Source: FEB-22 sp003105195
Lineage (GTDB): Bacteria; Pseudomonadota; Alphaproteobacteria; Rhizobiales; Xanthobacteraceae
Length of the DNA: 64,000 bases
Direction: 5' to 3'
Assembly (NCBI GenBank): GCA_027493405.1
Contig: JAOSKV010000001.1
Coordinates: 994,855-1,058,854 of the forward strand
Below, one piece after another: positions 14,979 to 24,058 of this stretch. The position numbers were made by a program, and so were the translations under genes. The notes under the pieces are model-generated. The model was not told the origin of the DNA, made no database searches, and saw only the letters and a program-made list of their open reading frames with translations. How positions within the stretch are numbered: the first letter of the stretch is position 1; every line of letters starts with the position of its first letter.

Positions 14979-15917
14979 ATGGCCGCCGTCGTCGCCGCCC
15001 TGGTCCCGGTCTTCCTGCTGATCGTGACGGGCTTCCTCCTGCGCCAGCTCCTGATCCGGGACGACGCCCATTGGGTCGGGGTCGAGCGGCTCGTCTACTA
15101 CGTGATGTTCCCGGCGCTGCTGATCGAGACGCTGGCGCGCGCCGACCTCGCGCGCGTGCCGGTCGCAGGCGTCGGCGGCGCGCTCTTGCTGGCGGTGCTG
15201 GCGATGTCGGCGCTCTGCCTGGCGCTGCGGCCGCTGCTCGCCGCGCGCCTCGGCCTCGACGGGCCGGCCTTCTCCTCGCTGTTCCAGGGCGCGACCCGCT
15301 GGCAGACCTTCGTGGCGCTGGCGGTCGCCGGCAACCTCTACGGCGACCTCGGCCTGGCGCTGGCCTCGGTGGCCGTGGTCGCCATGATCCCGGTGCTCAA
15401 CATCCTCAATGTCTGGGTGCTGGCGCGGTTCGCTTCGCCCCGCCGGCCCGACTGGCGCGGCGTGCTCGCCGCGATCGCCCGCAACCCCTTCATCTGGTCC
15501 TGCGCGATCGGGCTCGCGCTCAACCTGCTGCAGCCGCCGATTCCGGCGCCGGTCCACGTCTTCGCCGACGCGCTCGGCCGCTCGTCCCTGGCGCTCGGGC
15601 TGCTGATGGTCGGCGCGGGCCTGCGCCTCGCGGGGCTGATGCGTCCCGCGCCCGCGACCTTCGTCGCCACCACGCTCAAGCTCGCGGTCATGCCGCTGAT
15701 GGCCGTGTCCCTCGGCCTCGCCTTCGGCCTCGCGGGCACGAGCCTCGCGGTCGTCGCCTGCTGCGCCTCGGTCCCTGCGGCCTCCAACGCCTATATCCTG
15801 GCGCGGCAGATGGGCGGCGATGCGCCCCTGATGGCGCAGATCCTCACGGTCGAGACCGTGCTCGCGGTCGCGACCATGCCGGTCGCGATCGCGCTCGCGG
15901 GCTGGATGCGCCCCTAG
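14979..15917 (+). CDS. AEC family permease
   Basis: The 312-residue protein has about ten transmembrane helices in two bundles, starting MAAVVAALVPVFLLIVTGFL. It carries YYVMFPALLIETLA, GNLYGDLGLALASVAVVAMI and CASVPAASNAYILARQMGG, the signature regions of auxin efflux carrier-type permeases that export small organic acids or related compounds. It sits 3 bp after ruvX. The substrate is unknown. Confidence 0.88.
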   Translation: MAAVVAALVPVFLLIVTGFLLRQLLIRDDAHWVGVERLVYYVMFPALLIETLARADLARVPVAGVGGALLLAVLAMSALCLALRPLLAARLGLDGPAFSSLFQGATRWQTFVALAVAGNLYGDLGLALASVAVVAMIPVLNILNVWVLARFASPRRPDWRGVLAAIARNPFIWSCAIGLALNLLQPPIPAPVHVFADALGRSSLALGLLMVGAGLRLAGLMRPAPATFVATTLKLAVMPLMAVSLGLAFGLAGTSLAVVACCASVPAASNAYILARQMGGDAPLMAQILTVETVLAVATMPVAIALAGWMRP

Positions 15918-15925
15918 AAGTTGTG

Positions 15926-15955
15926 AAAAAAAGGGCGGACCCGTGGGGTCCGCCC
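15926..15955 (-). terminator. Rho-independent terminator for the 16017-16463 gene
   Basis: GGGCGGACCC (15933-15942) and GGGTCCGCCC (15946-15955) form a perfect 10-bp stem with a 3-base loop. Seven A residues at 15926-15932 become U7 on the minus strand. The same hairpin may also stop transcripts from the AEC gene. Confidence 0.85.
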
Positions 15956-16016
15956 GCCTCAGGAGTCTTGTGCGCGCATGATTCCAGAAGGACGGATCAT
16001 GCGCAACCGGAGCGGC

Positions 16017-16463
16017 CTAGCGGCAGGCGCCCCAGTAGCCGAAGCCCTTGTCGCGGTCGGTCGCGACCCAGCAGCGGCCGGGCGCAACCGCCGGAGCCGC
16101 CACATAGGCCGGGGCCGGGGCCGCATAGCCGTAGGACGGCGCCACATAGGTCGGCGCGGGCGCCGCGTAGGTGTAGGTCGGTGCCGGCTCGTAGTAGGTG
16201 GCGGCCGGATAGCCGTAGCCGTAGGCCGGATAGCCATAGCTGTAGGCCGGCGCATAGCCGTAGCCGTAGCCGTAGCTGTAGCCCGGTCCGTAGTAGGAGC
16301 GCGACGCGAGCGCCGAACCGATCACGGCACCGGCGGCGAGCCCGATCGCTCCGGCGGCCACCCACTTCCCGCCGCGCCAGCGGGCCTCGCTCGTATCCAC
16401 GCTCGCCATCGTGAGCGCTCCGGCGAGCCCCAGGGCCAGCGCCCCATTCACCAATGTTCTCAT
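16017..16463 (-). CDS. Secreted Tyr/Pro/Ala-rich protein with a CWVATD...GFGYWGAC motif
   Basis: The 148-residue protein has a signal peptide (MRTLVNGALALGLAGALTMA), a glycine-zipper-like hydrophobic helix (AAGAIGLAAGAVIGSALAS) and a low-complexity Tyr-rich region (YGYGYGYAP, PTYTYAAPAPTY). It ends CWVATDRDKGFGYWGACR. The final motif matches that of the Gly-rich protein at 11.2 kb. GGAGAGAGG precedes the ATG at 16463. It is probably an outer-surface or periplasmic structural protein; the function is unknown. Confidence 0.75.
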   Translation of the reverse strand: MRTLVNGALALGLAGALTMASVDTSEARWRGGKWVAAGAIGLAAGAVIGSALASRSYYGPGYSYGYGYGYAPAYSYGYPAYGYGYPAATYYEPAPTYTYAAPAPTYVAPSYGYAAPAPAYVAAPAVAPGRCWVATDRDKGFGYWGACR

Positions 16464-16602
16464 CGCCTCTCTCCGTTCCGTTCCTGGCTGCGCAATACGC
16501 GCTCGCTTCGCCCGACAACGCCGCAAATGTGGCGATGTTCCGCTGAACTCGCCCTGAACGGATCATGGCACCTCCATGGCGGAATCGCGGTTCCGCCACG
16601 GC

Positions 16603-18256
16603 TCACGCCGTCGGAAGCGCCCGCTCGGTGAGCCGCGCGACTTCATCGGCCGCGAGCGCCGCGGTGCCGAACATCGCCTCGTGGCGCTCGGCGAGCCGCG
16701 TGCGCGCGAAGGCTTCCGCGCTCGCCGGCGCGCTGCCGGCGAGCGCCGCGGAAGCCGCCAGCAAAGCGAGCCGCTGGACCGCGGCGCGCGCCCGCGCCTC
16801 GCCGTCGGGCGTCTGCAGCGTCTTGGCGATGAAGCCGGCCGCCTCGGCGCTGCCCGGCAGGTCGCGCGTCGCCCGCGCGAGGCCGCCCAGCACCGCCTCG
16901 GCGGCCTCGCCTTCGCGCGCAAGCGCGCGCAGCACGTCGAGGCACATCACGTTGCCGGATCCTTCCCAGATCGCGTTGACGGGCGCCTCGCGGAAGATGC
17001 GCGCGAGCGGCAGCTCCTCGACATAGCCGTTGCCGCCGAGGCACTCCATCGCCTCGTAGATGAAGCCCGGCGCGGCCTTGCAGATCCAGAACTTCACGGC
17101 CGGCGTGAGCAGGCGCGCGAACGCCGCCTCGGCCGGATCGGCGGCCGCGCGGTCGAGCGCCGCGCACAGCCGGATCATCAGCGTGGTCACGCCTTCCATC
17201 TCGAGCGCCATGTCGGCGAGGAGCTGGCGCATCATCGGCTGGTCGGCGAGCCGGCGCTGGAACACGGTGCGATGGCGCGCGTGGTGCAGCGCCTGGCTCA
17301 GCGCCATGCGCATCATGCCGGCCGAGCCGATGCAGCAGTCGACGCGGGTGAGCTGCACCATCTCGATGATGGTGCGCACGCCGCGGCCCTCCTCGCCCAC
17401 GCGCCAGGCGAAGGCCTCGACGAACTCCACCTCGGACGAGGCGTTCGAGCGGTTGCCGAGCTTGTCCTTGAGGCGCTGGAAGCGCAGCCCGTTCACCGAA
17501 CCGTCCGGGCGGAAGCGCGGCATCAGGAAGCAGGTGAGCCCGCCGGGCGCCTGGGCGAGCACCAGGAAGGCATCGCACATCGGCGCCGACATGAACCACT
17601 TGTGGCCGGTGATGCGGTAGCCCTCGCCGGCGGGCGCCGCGGTGGTCGTGTTGGTGCGCACGTCCGTGCCGCCCTGCTTCTCGGTCATGCCCATGCCGAG
17701 CGTGATCGCGCTCTTCTCCCACCAGGGCCGGAAGCTCGGATCGTATTGCCGCGCCTGCAGCTTCGGCGCGAGCCGCGCCGAGCACGGCGGGCTCGACCGC
17801 GAGCGCACCGACGCAGGCGCGCGTCATGGTGATCGGGCACTGATGGCCGTTCTCGACCTGCGCGACCATGTAGTAGCGCGCCGCGCGCGCGACCTCGGCC
17901 GGCGCCGCCGCCCGCCTCCCCTCCGCGGTCCAGGTCGAGGCATGCAGGCCGTCCGCCATGCTGGCCGCCATGAACCGGTGATAGGCCGGGTGGAATTCCA
18001 CCGTGTCGCGCCGGAAGCCCTTGGTGTCGAACGACTTGAGCTTGGGCGTGTTCTCGTTGGCGAGCCGCGCCGCCTCGAACATCTCGGCCGCGCCCCAGCG
18101 GCGCCCGAAGTCGGACAGTCCGTCGGCCTCCGCGCCGGCCCCGTAGGCCGCGACCGCGTCCCGCAGCGGCCGGTCGTTGGCGAACAGGTCGACATTCTCG
18201 TAAGGGGGCGACTGGTTGAAGACGTCGTGCGTCTCGAACGGAGTCTGGATCGTCAT
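16603..18256 (-). CDS. AidB-like acyl-CoA dehydrogenase, interrupted by one frameshift
   Basis: The N-terminal part (from 18256: MTIQTPFETHDVFNQSPPYE, then NGHQCPITMTRACVGAL) and the C-terminal part (to 16603: WWEKSAITLGMGMTEKQGGT, HKWFMSAPMCDAFLVLAQAP, ECLGGNGYVEELPLARIFRE) together make a normal AidB/acyl-CoA dehydrogenase of about 550 residues with the FAD and substrate regions intact. They lie in different frames. Removing one C/G near 17779 gives VLARLAPKLQARQYDP and restores the gene. AidB-type proteins are flavoproteins linked to alkylation protection or isovaleryl-CoA-like oxidation. An assembly error is likelier than true loss. Confidence 0.85.
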
Positions 18257-18346
18257 GCGTGGCTCCCTGGGGGCTGGCGGATCATAGCACGGCCCCAGAT
18301 CTGGCGCCGCGGACGCCCGTTGCCGCGGCGGCCCTGCCAGGCTGCG

Positions 18347-18682
18347 TTACTCGCTGACGACGCGAAGCCCGGTGGCGAGAGTCATAAATGCGAATGCCGC
18401 CAGCAGGAGGGCGAGTCCGGTCATCGTGGTTCTGCGATAGCGCCGATATCCACCCAGCCTCGAGGTCAGGAAATGATCGCGAATCTCACGCTCCGCGGCA
18501 ATTTCTTCGGGCGTCTTCACGTGATCGGGGCGTTGCGCAGAGTAGCGTTGGAGGAAGTCGAGAAACGCTTCCCATTGGCGCCTCTCCCCGATCTCGGAGA
18601 CCAATGGCGTTGCCAGGACGACGGAGCCGGCGATCCCCAGTATTCCGCCGATCAAATCGGCGTAGAGGATCATCCACGTCAT
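18347..18682 (-). CDS. Two-helix membrane protein of the low-GC cassette
   Basis: The 111-residue protein has an N-terminal membrane helix (LIGGILGIAGSVVLATPLVS), a charged middle (RYSAQRPDHVKTPEEIAAER) and a C-terminal helix (TMTGLALLLAAFAFMTLATG). It starts 7 bp after the stop of the 66-residue gene and is the third gene of a small operon with lower GC than the flanks. No family is recognised. Confidence 0.6.
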   Translation of the reverse strand: MTWMILYADLIGGILGIAGSVVLATPLVSEIGERRQWEAFLDFLQRYSAQRPDHVKTPEEIAAEREIRDHFLTSRLGGYRRYRRTTMTGLALLLAAFAFMTLATGLRVVSE

Positions 18683-18689
18683 CGGGGCA

Positions 18690-18890
18690 TCATTCCGGCA
18701 GTTGGCGTCTGAGCAGCTCGAGCAGCTCGGGGTCGACCGGAGTGGAGGAATGCTTCAACAGCGCGTCGATATTGGCCTTGAGCGTCAGCTCTTTTGCGGG
18801 CGATGCGCCACCAACGGGCAACGGACGCGACTCGACGGCACGAGGGACCAGATCCTCGATTCGGGTGGCAAGGATTTTTCGGGCGTTCAT
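18690..18890 (-). CDS. 66-residue protein of the low-GC cassette
   Basis: The product starts MNARKILATRIEDLVPRAVE and ends VDPELLELLRRQLPE; it is mostly helical, charged and has no Cys. Its ATG (18890) overlaps the stop of the 133-residue gene by ATGA. Size, coupling and context would suit a small antidote or adaptor, but that is speculation. No family is recognised. Confidence 0.6.
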   Translation of the reverse strand: MNARKILATRIEDLVPRAVESRPLPVGGASPAKELTLKANIDALLKHSSTPVDPELLELLRRQLPE

Positions 18891-19288
18891 GTCAGCCGTT
18901 CCACGCGGGTTTTGATTTCGGTGTCCCACCAGGTCTGAACGCCCCCGCCGGGAAAGCGGTAACAAAGGCCGAATGCCATCAGCCGAATCGAGCCGTCTTC
19001 CGTGCGCTGCGCTCCGAAGGCCAAGCATGGCTCATCGATGGTGCGGAACACTCTCCATCCGTTCTGCTCCTTCCAATGGCGTAATGTTTCCAAATGCTTG
19101 AGTAGAGCCGAAGGTTCCTTCGAGATCAAAAATCCCTGGAAGTGGTCGAGGAAAAGGCGGCGCACCGCAGCCTGACCGTCGTCGTCACGGGCCCGATGTG
19201 CTTCATTCATTGCTTTATTCAAGTCCAATAGAAATCCGACCACGACGCCATCGTGGCTGTTCAAGTAATACTCTACGATCAGTCTCAC
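18887..19288 (-). CDS. 133-residue unknown protein, first gene of the low-GC cassette
   Basis: It starts with GTG at 19288 (MRLIVEYYLNSHDGVVVGFL) and contains ALLKHLETLRHWKEQNGWRV and GVQTWWDTEIKTRVERL. It is rich in His, Trp and Asp and has no signal peptide or membrane helix. The base composition and less biased codon use differ from the neighbours. The DNA upstream (19290-19320) is AT-rich and may hold the promoter. No ribosome binding site is clear; a later ATG (residue 27) is an alternative. The function is unknown. Confidence 0.6.
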   Translation of the reverse strand: MRLIVEYYLNSHDGVVVGFLLDLNKAMNEAHRARDDDGQAAVRRLFLDHFQGFLISKEPSALLKHLETLRHWKEQNGWRVFRTIDEPCLAFGAQRTEDGSIRLMAFGLCYRFPGGGVQTWWDTEIKTRVERLT

Positions 19289-19501
19289 AATAACACGGAC
19301 GTAGCTAATTTTTGGTTTACGGCCCCGATGTTTGGGCGCCCTCGCCCTCGCCGTGCGGACACCATTTCGGCCCCCTCCAGAGGTAATACGCGGAAAAATA
19401 GTATCTGGAAGGCATTCTAATCAAGCGTGATTGCGTGGTCGTGGATTGCCTTGCTCGCGCCTTGCCGCCCGCGCCCGACTCCGCCTATAGGGGTGGCTTT
19501 A

Positions 19502-20455
19502 ATGAACATCGCCCCGAAAACCGCGTTCGTCTTCAGCCGGCGTCACCTGCTGGGGATCGAAGGGCTGTCGGAGGAGGAGATCACCGGCCTGCTCGACCTC
19601 GCCGAGGAGTTCGTCGAGCTCAACCGCCAGATCGAGAAGAAGCGCGCCTCGCTGCGCGGCCGCACCCAGATCAACCTGTTCTTCGAATCCTCGACCCGCA
19701 CCCAGTCCTCCTTCGAGCTCGCCGGCAAGCGGCTCGGTGCCGACGTCATGAACATGTCGGTCTCCTCCTCGGCCATGCGCAAGGGCGAGACCCTGATCGA
19801 CACTGCGGTCACGCTCAACGCCATGCATCCCGACATCCTGGTGGTGCGCCACCAGTCCTCGGGCGCGGTCGAGCTGCTCGCCCGCAAGGTCGACGGCTCG
19901 GTGATCAATGCCGGCGACGGCGCCCACGAGCACCCGACCCAGGCGCTGCTCGACGCGCTCACCATCCGCCGCAACAAGGGCCGCATCACGGGCCTGACGG
20001 TGGCGATCTGCGGCGACATCCTGCATTCCCGGGTCGCGCGCTCGAACATCCTCCTGCTCAACACGCTCGGCGCGCGCGTGCGCGTGGTCGCGCCCTCGAC
20101 CCTCTTGCCGCCGAGCGTCGAGCGCATGGGCGTCGAGGTGTTCCGCGACATGCGCGAGGGCCTCGCCGACGCCGACATCGTCATGATGCTGCGCCTGCAG
20201 CGCGAGCGCATGAACGGCTCCTTCGTGCCCTCGAGCCAGGAGTACTTCCACTATTACGGCCTCGACGCCAAGAAGCTCGCCTATGCGAGGCCCGATGCGC
20301 TGGTCATGCATCCCGGCCCCATGAACCGCGGCGTCGAGATCGACTCCGCCATCGCCGACGGCGCCCAGTCGCTGATCCGCGAGCAGGTCGAGATGGGGGT
20401 CGCGGTGCGCATGGCCGTGCTCGAGGCGCTGTCGCGGAACCTCCCCAACGCATGA
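19502..20455 (+). CDS. pyrB: Aspartate carbamoyltransferase catalytic subunit
   Basis: The 317-residue ATCase makes N-carbamoylaspartate from carbamoyl phosphate and aspartate in pyrimidine synthesis. The carbamoyl-phosphate loop (FFESSTRTQSSFELAGKRLG), VRHQSSGAVELLA, GDGAHEHPTQALLD and the aspartate-binding VMHPGPMNRGVEID are all present. The ATG at 19502 fits the family better than the upstream ATG at 19427. The degenerate pyrC starts 6 bp after the stop. No pyrI is present, as in bacteria whose ATCase pairs with a dihydroorotase-like protein. Confidence 0.97.
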   Translation: MNIAPKTAFVFSRRHLLGIEGLSEEEITGLLDLAEEFVELNRQIEKKRASLRGRTQINLFFESSTRTQSSFELAGKRLGADVMNMSVSSSAMRKGETLIDTAVTLNAMHPDILVVRHQSSGAVELLARKVDGSVINAGDGAHEHPTQALLDALTIRRNKGRITGLTVAICGDILHSRVARSNILLLNTLGARVRVVAPSTLLPPSVERMGVEVFRDMREGLADADIVMMLRLQRERMNGSFVPSSQEYFHYYGLDAKKLAYARPDALVMHPGPMNRGVEIDSAIADGAQSLIREQVEMGVAVRMAVLEALSRNLPNA

Positions 20456-20461
20456 AGAAAC

Positions 20462-21769
20462 ATGTTGTCTGACCGCCGCCCGATCCTGCTCACCAATGCC
20501 CGGATCGTCGATCCGTCGCGCGACCTCGATTTTCCCGGCGACCTCCTGATCGCCGACGGCGTGGTGCGCGACGCCAAGCAGGGCATCCGCGCCTCCGGCG
20601 TGCCCGAGGGCACCGAGGTGGTCGACTGCAAGGGCCGGCTGGTGGCGCCGGGCCTCATCGACATCCGGGCCTTCATCGGCGAGCCGGGCGCCGAGTACCG
20701 CGAGACGCTGGCGACCGCGAGCCAGGCGGCCGCCGCCGGCGGCGTCACCACGGTCGTGTGCCAGCCCGACACCAACCCGGTGATCGACGACCCCGCCATC
20801 GTCGACTTCGTGCTGCGCCGCGCGCGCGACACCGCGATCGTGCACGTGCACCCGATGGGCGCGCTCACCAAGGGGCTCGCCGGCCAGGAGATGGCCGAGA
20901 TCGGCCTGCTCAAGGCGGCCGGCGCGGTCGCCTTCACGGACGGCGCGCGCAGCGTCACCAACGCCCAGGTGATGCGGCGCGTGCTGACCTACGCCAACGA
21001 CTTCGACGCCCTGATCGTGCACCAGACCGAGGACCCGGACCTCGTCGGCGACGGCGTCATGAACGAGGGCGAGTTCGCGGCCCGTCTCGGCCTGCACGGC
21101 ATCCCCACGGCGGCCGAGACCGTGATGCTGGAGCGCGACGTGCGCCTCGTGGCGCTCACCGGCGCGCGCTACCACGCGGCCTCGATCACTTGCGGCGAGT
21201 CGCTGGAGGTGCTGCGCCGCGCCAAGGATCGGGGGCTCCCGGTCTCGGCCTCGGCCTCGATCAACCACCTCACGCTGAACGAGGTCGACATCGCCTCCTA
21301 CCGGACCTTCTTCAAGGTGGCGCCGCCCTTGCGCGCCGAGGAGGACCGCATCGCCCTCGTGCGGGCCCTCGCCGACGGCCTGCTCGACGTCGTGATGTCC
21401 GACCACAATCCGCAGGACGTCGAGACCAAGCGCCTGCCCTTCGCCGAGGCGGCGCCGGGCGCGATCGGCATCGAGACCATGTTCGCGGCGGGCCTGCGGC
21501 TCGTGCATGCGGGCGATCTGCGGCTCCCCACGCTGCTGCGCGCCGTGTCGACGCGCCCCGCCGAGCTGCTCGGGCTCCCCGGCGGCAGCCTCAAGCCCGG
21601 CAGCCCCGCCGACGTGATCGTCGCCGACCTCGAGTCCCCATGGGTGCTCGACCCCGACACTCTGAAATCGAAGTGCAAGAACACGCCCTTCGACGAGGCG
21701 CGGCTGCAGGGCCGCGTCACCCGCACCATCGTTGCCGGCCGCACCGTCTACGAGTACGTTTCGGGGTAG
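20462..21769 (+). CDS. pyrC: Dihydroorotase-like protein lacking metal ligands (pseudo-dihydroorotase, PyrC')
   Basis: The 435-residue amidohydrolase aligns along its length with dihydroorotases (GVTTVVCQPDTNPVIDDPA, KVAPPLRAEEDR, PGAIGIETM, LSTRPAELLGL-type VSTRPAELLGLPGG). Where active enzymes have DxHxHxRxPG it reads DIRAFIGEPG (residues 67-76), so both histidines of the binuclear metal site are gone. SDHAPH is SDHNPQ. In other bacteria such a PyrC' is catalytically dead and is needed to assemble ATCase with PyrB. Six bp from pyrB, that role fits; a true dihydroorotase must then lie elsewhere. Confidence 0.85.
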   Translation: MLSDRRPILLTNARIVDPSRDLDFPGDLLIADGVVRDAKQGIRASGVPEGTEVVDCKGRLVAPGLIDIRAFIGEPGAEYRETLATASQAAAAGGVTTVVCQPDTNPVIDDPAIVDFVLRRARDTAIVHVHPMGALTKGLAGQEMAEIGLLKAAGAVAFTDGARSVTNAQVMRRVLTYANDFDALIVHQTEDPDLVGDGVMNEGEFAARLGLHGIPTAAETVMLERDVRLVALTGARYHAASITCGESLEVLRRAKDRGLPVSASASINHLTLNEVDIASYRTFFKVAPPLRAEEDRIALVRALADGLLDVVMSDHNPQDVETKRLPFAEAAPGAIGIETMFAAGLRLVHAGDLRLPTLLRAVSTRPAELLGLPGGSLKPGSPADVIVADLESPWVLDPDTLKSKCKNTPFDEARLQGRVTRTIVAGRTVYEYVSG

Positions 21770-21780
21770 CGCACCGTCCC

Positions 21781-21945
21781 GCGTCATCCCGGCCAAGCGA
21801 GCGAAGCGAGCGCGAGCCGGGATCCATACTCCCGGTCCTTCCATGGAAGCACGGAACGCGTCGATGCAGGCCGCTCCACGCAGAGACCGGGGTCATGTTG
21901 GGGTGGACGGATCCCGGCTCTCGCTGCGCTCGGCCGGGATGACGC
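21781..21945. repeat. Composite GTCATCCCGGC repeat between pyrC and plsY
   Basis: Two palindromic units (21781-21824 and 21909-21945) face each other: the left begins GCGTCATCCCGGCC and ends GCCGGGATCC, the right begins GGATCCCGGC and ends GGCCGGGATGACGCC. They enclose about 84 bp, so the whole region is a large imperfect inverted repeat. It is related to 13091-13130. Confidence 0.8.
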
Positions 21946-22000
21946 CGGGCTCGCGTCGCGGCTTGCGCATCCATTCCGCGGCAGCGGCGCGATAAGCCCC

Positions 22001-22615
22001 ATGCTCCATCCGATCAACTGGCAGCTCGTGCTTCCCTACTACGCGGCGGCGCTCGCCTTCGGCTACCTGCTCGGATCGATCCCGTTCGGGCTGGTCCTCA
22101 CGCGGCTCGCCGGCACCGAGGACATCCGCACCATCGGCTCGCGCAATATCGGCGCGACCAATGTGCTGCGCACCGGCCGCAAGGGCCTCGCCGCCGCGAC
22201 CCTGCTCCTCGACATGCTCAAGGGCACGGCCGCGGTCATGATCGCCTACCGCTTCTACGGCCAGGACCTCGCGATCCTCGCCGGCCTCGGCGCCTTCCTC
22301 GGCCATCTCTTCCCGGTCTGGCTGCGCTTCAAGGGCGGCAAGGGGGTCGCGACCTATCTGGGCGTGCTGATCGGCTTCGCCTGGCCGGCGGCGCTCGGCT
22401 TCGCCGGCATCTGGCTCATGGTTGCCGCGCTCACGCGCTATTCCTCGCTCGCCGCGCTGATCGCGAGCCTCGCCACGCCCGCGATCCTCTGGTGGCTCGA
22501 CTTCCGCCAGGAGGCAGAGCTGTTCGTCCTGCTGACCGCCCTGGTCATCTTCATGCACCGCGCCAACATCGCGCGGCTGCGGCACGGCACCGAGGGGCGG
22601 ATCGGGCAGAAGTAG
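22001..22615 (+). CDS. plsY: Glycerol-3-phosphate acyltransferase PlsY
   Basis: This 204-residue membrane enzyme transfers acyl groups from acyl-phosphate to glycerol 3-phosphate, the first step of phospholipid synthesis. The three PlsY motifs are visible: GSIPFGLVLTRL, GSRNIGATNVLRTGRKGLAA and HLFPVWLRFKGGKGVATYLG, with about five transmembrane helices. It is followed by dprA after 71 bp on the same strand. Confidence 0.95.
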   Translation: MLHPINWQLVLPYYAAALAFGYLLGSIPFGLVLTRLAGTEDIRTIGSRNIGATNVLRTGRKGLAAATLLLDMLKGTAAVMIAYRFYGQDLAILAGLGAFLGHLFPVWLRFKGGKGVATYLGVLIGFAWPAALGFAGIWLMVAALTRYSSLAALIASLATPAILWWLDFRQEAELFVLLTALVIFMHRANIARLRHGTEGRIGQK

Positions 22616-22686
22616 CGCCCCACCCGGGGCGCTGCTTGTCGAGCCCTGCCCGGCTGCGCCATTCTGCCCCGAGCCCGGGGGGAGCC

Positions 22687-23808
22687 GTGGACGACACGCG
22701 CAAGAGCCTGCGCCTCACCGATGCGGAGCGCCTCGACTGGCTGCGGCTGATCCGCAGCCAGAATGTCGGCCCGCGCACCTTCCACGAGCTGGTGCGTCAC
22801 TGCGGCAGCGCCGGCGCCGCCCTCGAGGCCCTGCCCGAGCTCGCCCGGCGCGGCGGCGCCCGCGCGATCCGGATCTGCCCGCGCGGCGAGGCCGAGCGGG
22901 AGCTCGACACGGCGCGGCACGCGGGCGTCGCGCTCGTCGCGCTCGGCGAGCCCGAATATCCGGCGCGATTGGGCATGATCGACGACGCTCCGCCGCTCCT
23001 CGCGGTGCGCGGCGCGCTCGCCGCGCTCGGCCGGCCGATGGTCGCCATGGTCGGCTCGCGCAACGCCTCGGCGGCCGGCATCCGCTTCGCGGAGCGGATC
23101 GCCCGCGCGCTCGGCGAGGCCGATCTCGTGGTCGCCTCCGGGCTCGCCCGCGGCATCGACGCCGCCGCCCACCGCGCCAGCCTCGAGACCGGCACCGTCG
23201 CGGTGCTCGCCGGCGGGCAGGACCGCGTCTATCCCGAGGAGCACGTCCCCCTGCTCGAGGCGCTGCTTCCCCGCGGCGCCGCCGTCACCGAGATGCCGTT
23301 CGGCTGGGTGCCGCGGGCGCCCGACTTTCCGCGCCGCAACCGGCTGATCTCCGGCCTCGCGGTCGGCGTCGTGGTGGTCGAGGCCGCCCGCCGCTCGGGG
23401 TCGCTGATCACGGCCCGCTTCGCCCTCGAGCAGGGGCGCGAGGTGTTCGCGGTGCCGGGCTCGCCCCTCGACCCGCGCGCCGAGGGCACCAACGGCCTGA
23501 TCAAGCAGGGCGCGACGGTGGTCACGACCGTCGAAGACATCCTCGCCGTGCTCGCCCCGATCCTCGGCCGCCCCTTCGACCTCTCGCTCGCGGAGGACGA
23601 GACAGCGCCTGCCCCGACCGGCGCGCCCGAGGCGCCGCTGCGCGCGCGCATCGTCGAGCTGCTGGGTCCCGCCCCCGTGAGCCTCGACGACCTCGCCCGC
23701 CTGTCCGGCGCGCCGCCCGGCATCGTGCGCGTGGTCCTGCTGGAGCTGGAGCTCGAGCTCGCGGGCCGGCTGGAGCGCCACGGCGCCGGCCTGGTCTCGC
23801 TGCGCTGA
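22687..23808 (+). CDS. dprA: DNA-processing protein DprA/Smf
   Basis: The 373-residue DprA starts with GTG at 22687 after CGGGGGGAG. It has an N-terminal SAM-like helical part (LIRSQNVGPRTFHELVRHCG) and a Rossmann core with MVGSRNASAAGIRFAERIAR, GLARGIDAAAHRASLETGT and AGGQDRVYPEEH. NRLISGLAVGVVVVEAARRS follows, and a winged-helix tail (about residues 310-373). DprA loads RecA on incoming single-stranded DNA during transformation. The plsY-dprA-topA order is common in this class. Confidence 0.95.
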   Translation: MDDTRKSLRLTDAERLDWLRLIRSQNVGPRTFHELVRHCGSAGAALEALPELARRGGARAIRICPRGEAERELDTARHAGVALVALGEPEYPARLGMIDDAPPLLAVRGALAALGRPMVAMVGSRNASAAGIRFAERIARALGEADLVVASGLARGIDAAAHRASLETGTVAVLAGGQDRVYPEEHVPLLEALLPRGAAVTEMPFGWVPRAPDFPRRNRLISGLAVGVVVVEAARRSGSLITARFALEQGREVFAVPGSPLDPRAEGTNGLIKQGATVVTTVEDILAVLAPILGRPFDLSLAEDETAPAPTGAPEAPLRARIVELLGPAPVSLDDLARLSGAPPGIVRVVLLELELELAGRLERHGAGLVSLR

Positions 23809-24058
23809 GTCTCCGATGCACGCGAGAGGCCGATCATGTGATGGGTCTCCCCTCACGATTGAGCCCGGGGTAGCTCGCACAACGGCTGAAGGCCCTTAAG
23901 CTTCCCATTGAAATTACTCATGATTTGCCGGTGAGGCGGGGGCCGCTTGCCGGCCGGTCATTTGACACGGGGGGTCTCTTTACCCATGTTCCGGGCGACT
24001 CGCGCGCCGGCCAGGGCCCTGGCTCGGCGCGCTTCAGCTCAGAAAAGCTCGGTTTTTC

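Noticed and set aside
16578..16598. GGCGGAA/TTCCGCC hairpin after the AidB-like gene as a terminator
   Set aside because: No U-tract on the relevant strand; kept only as a possible weak hairpin.
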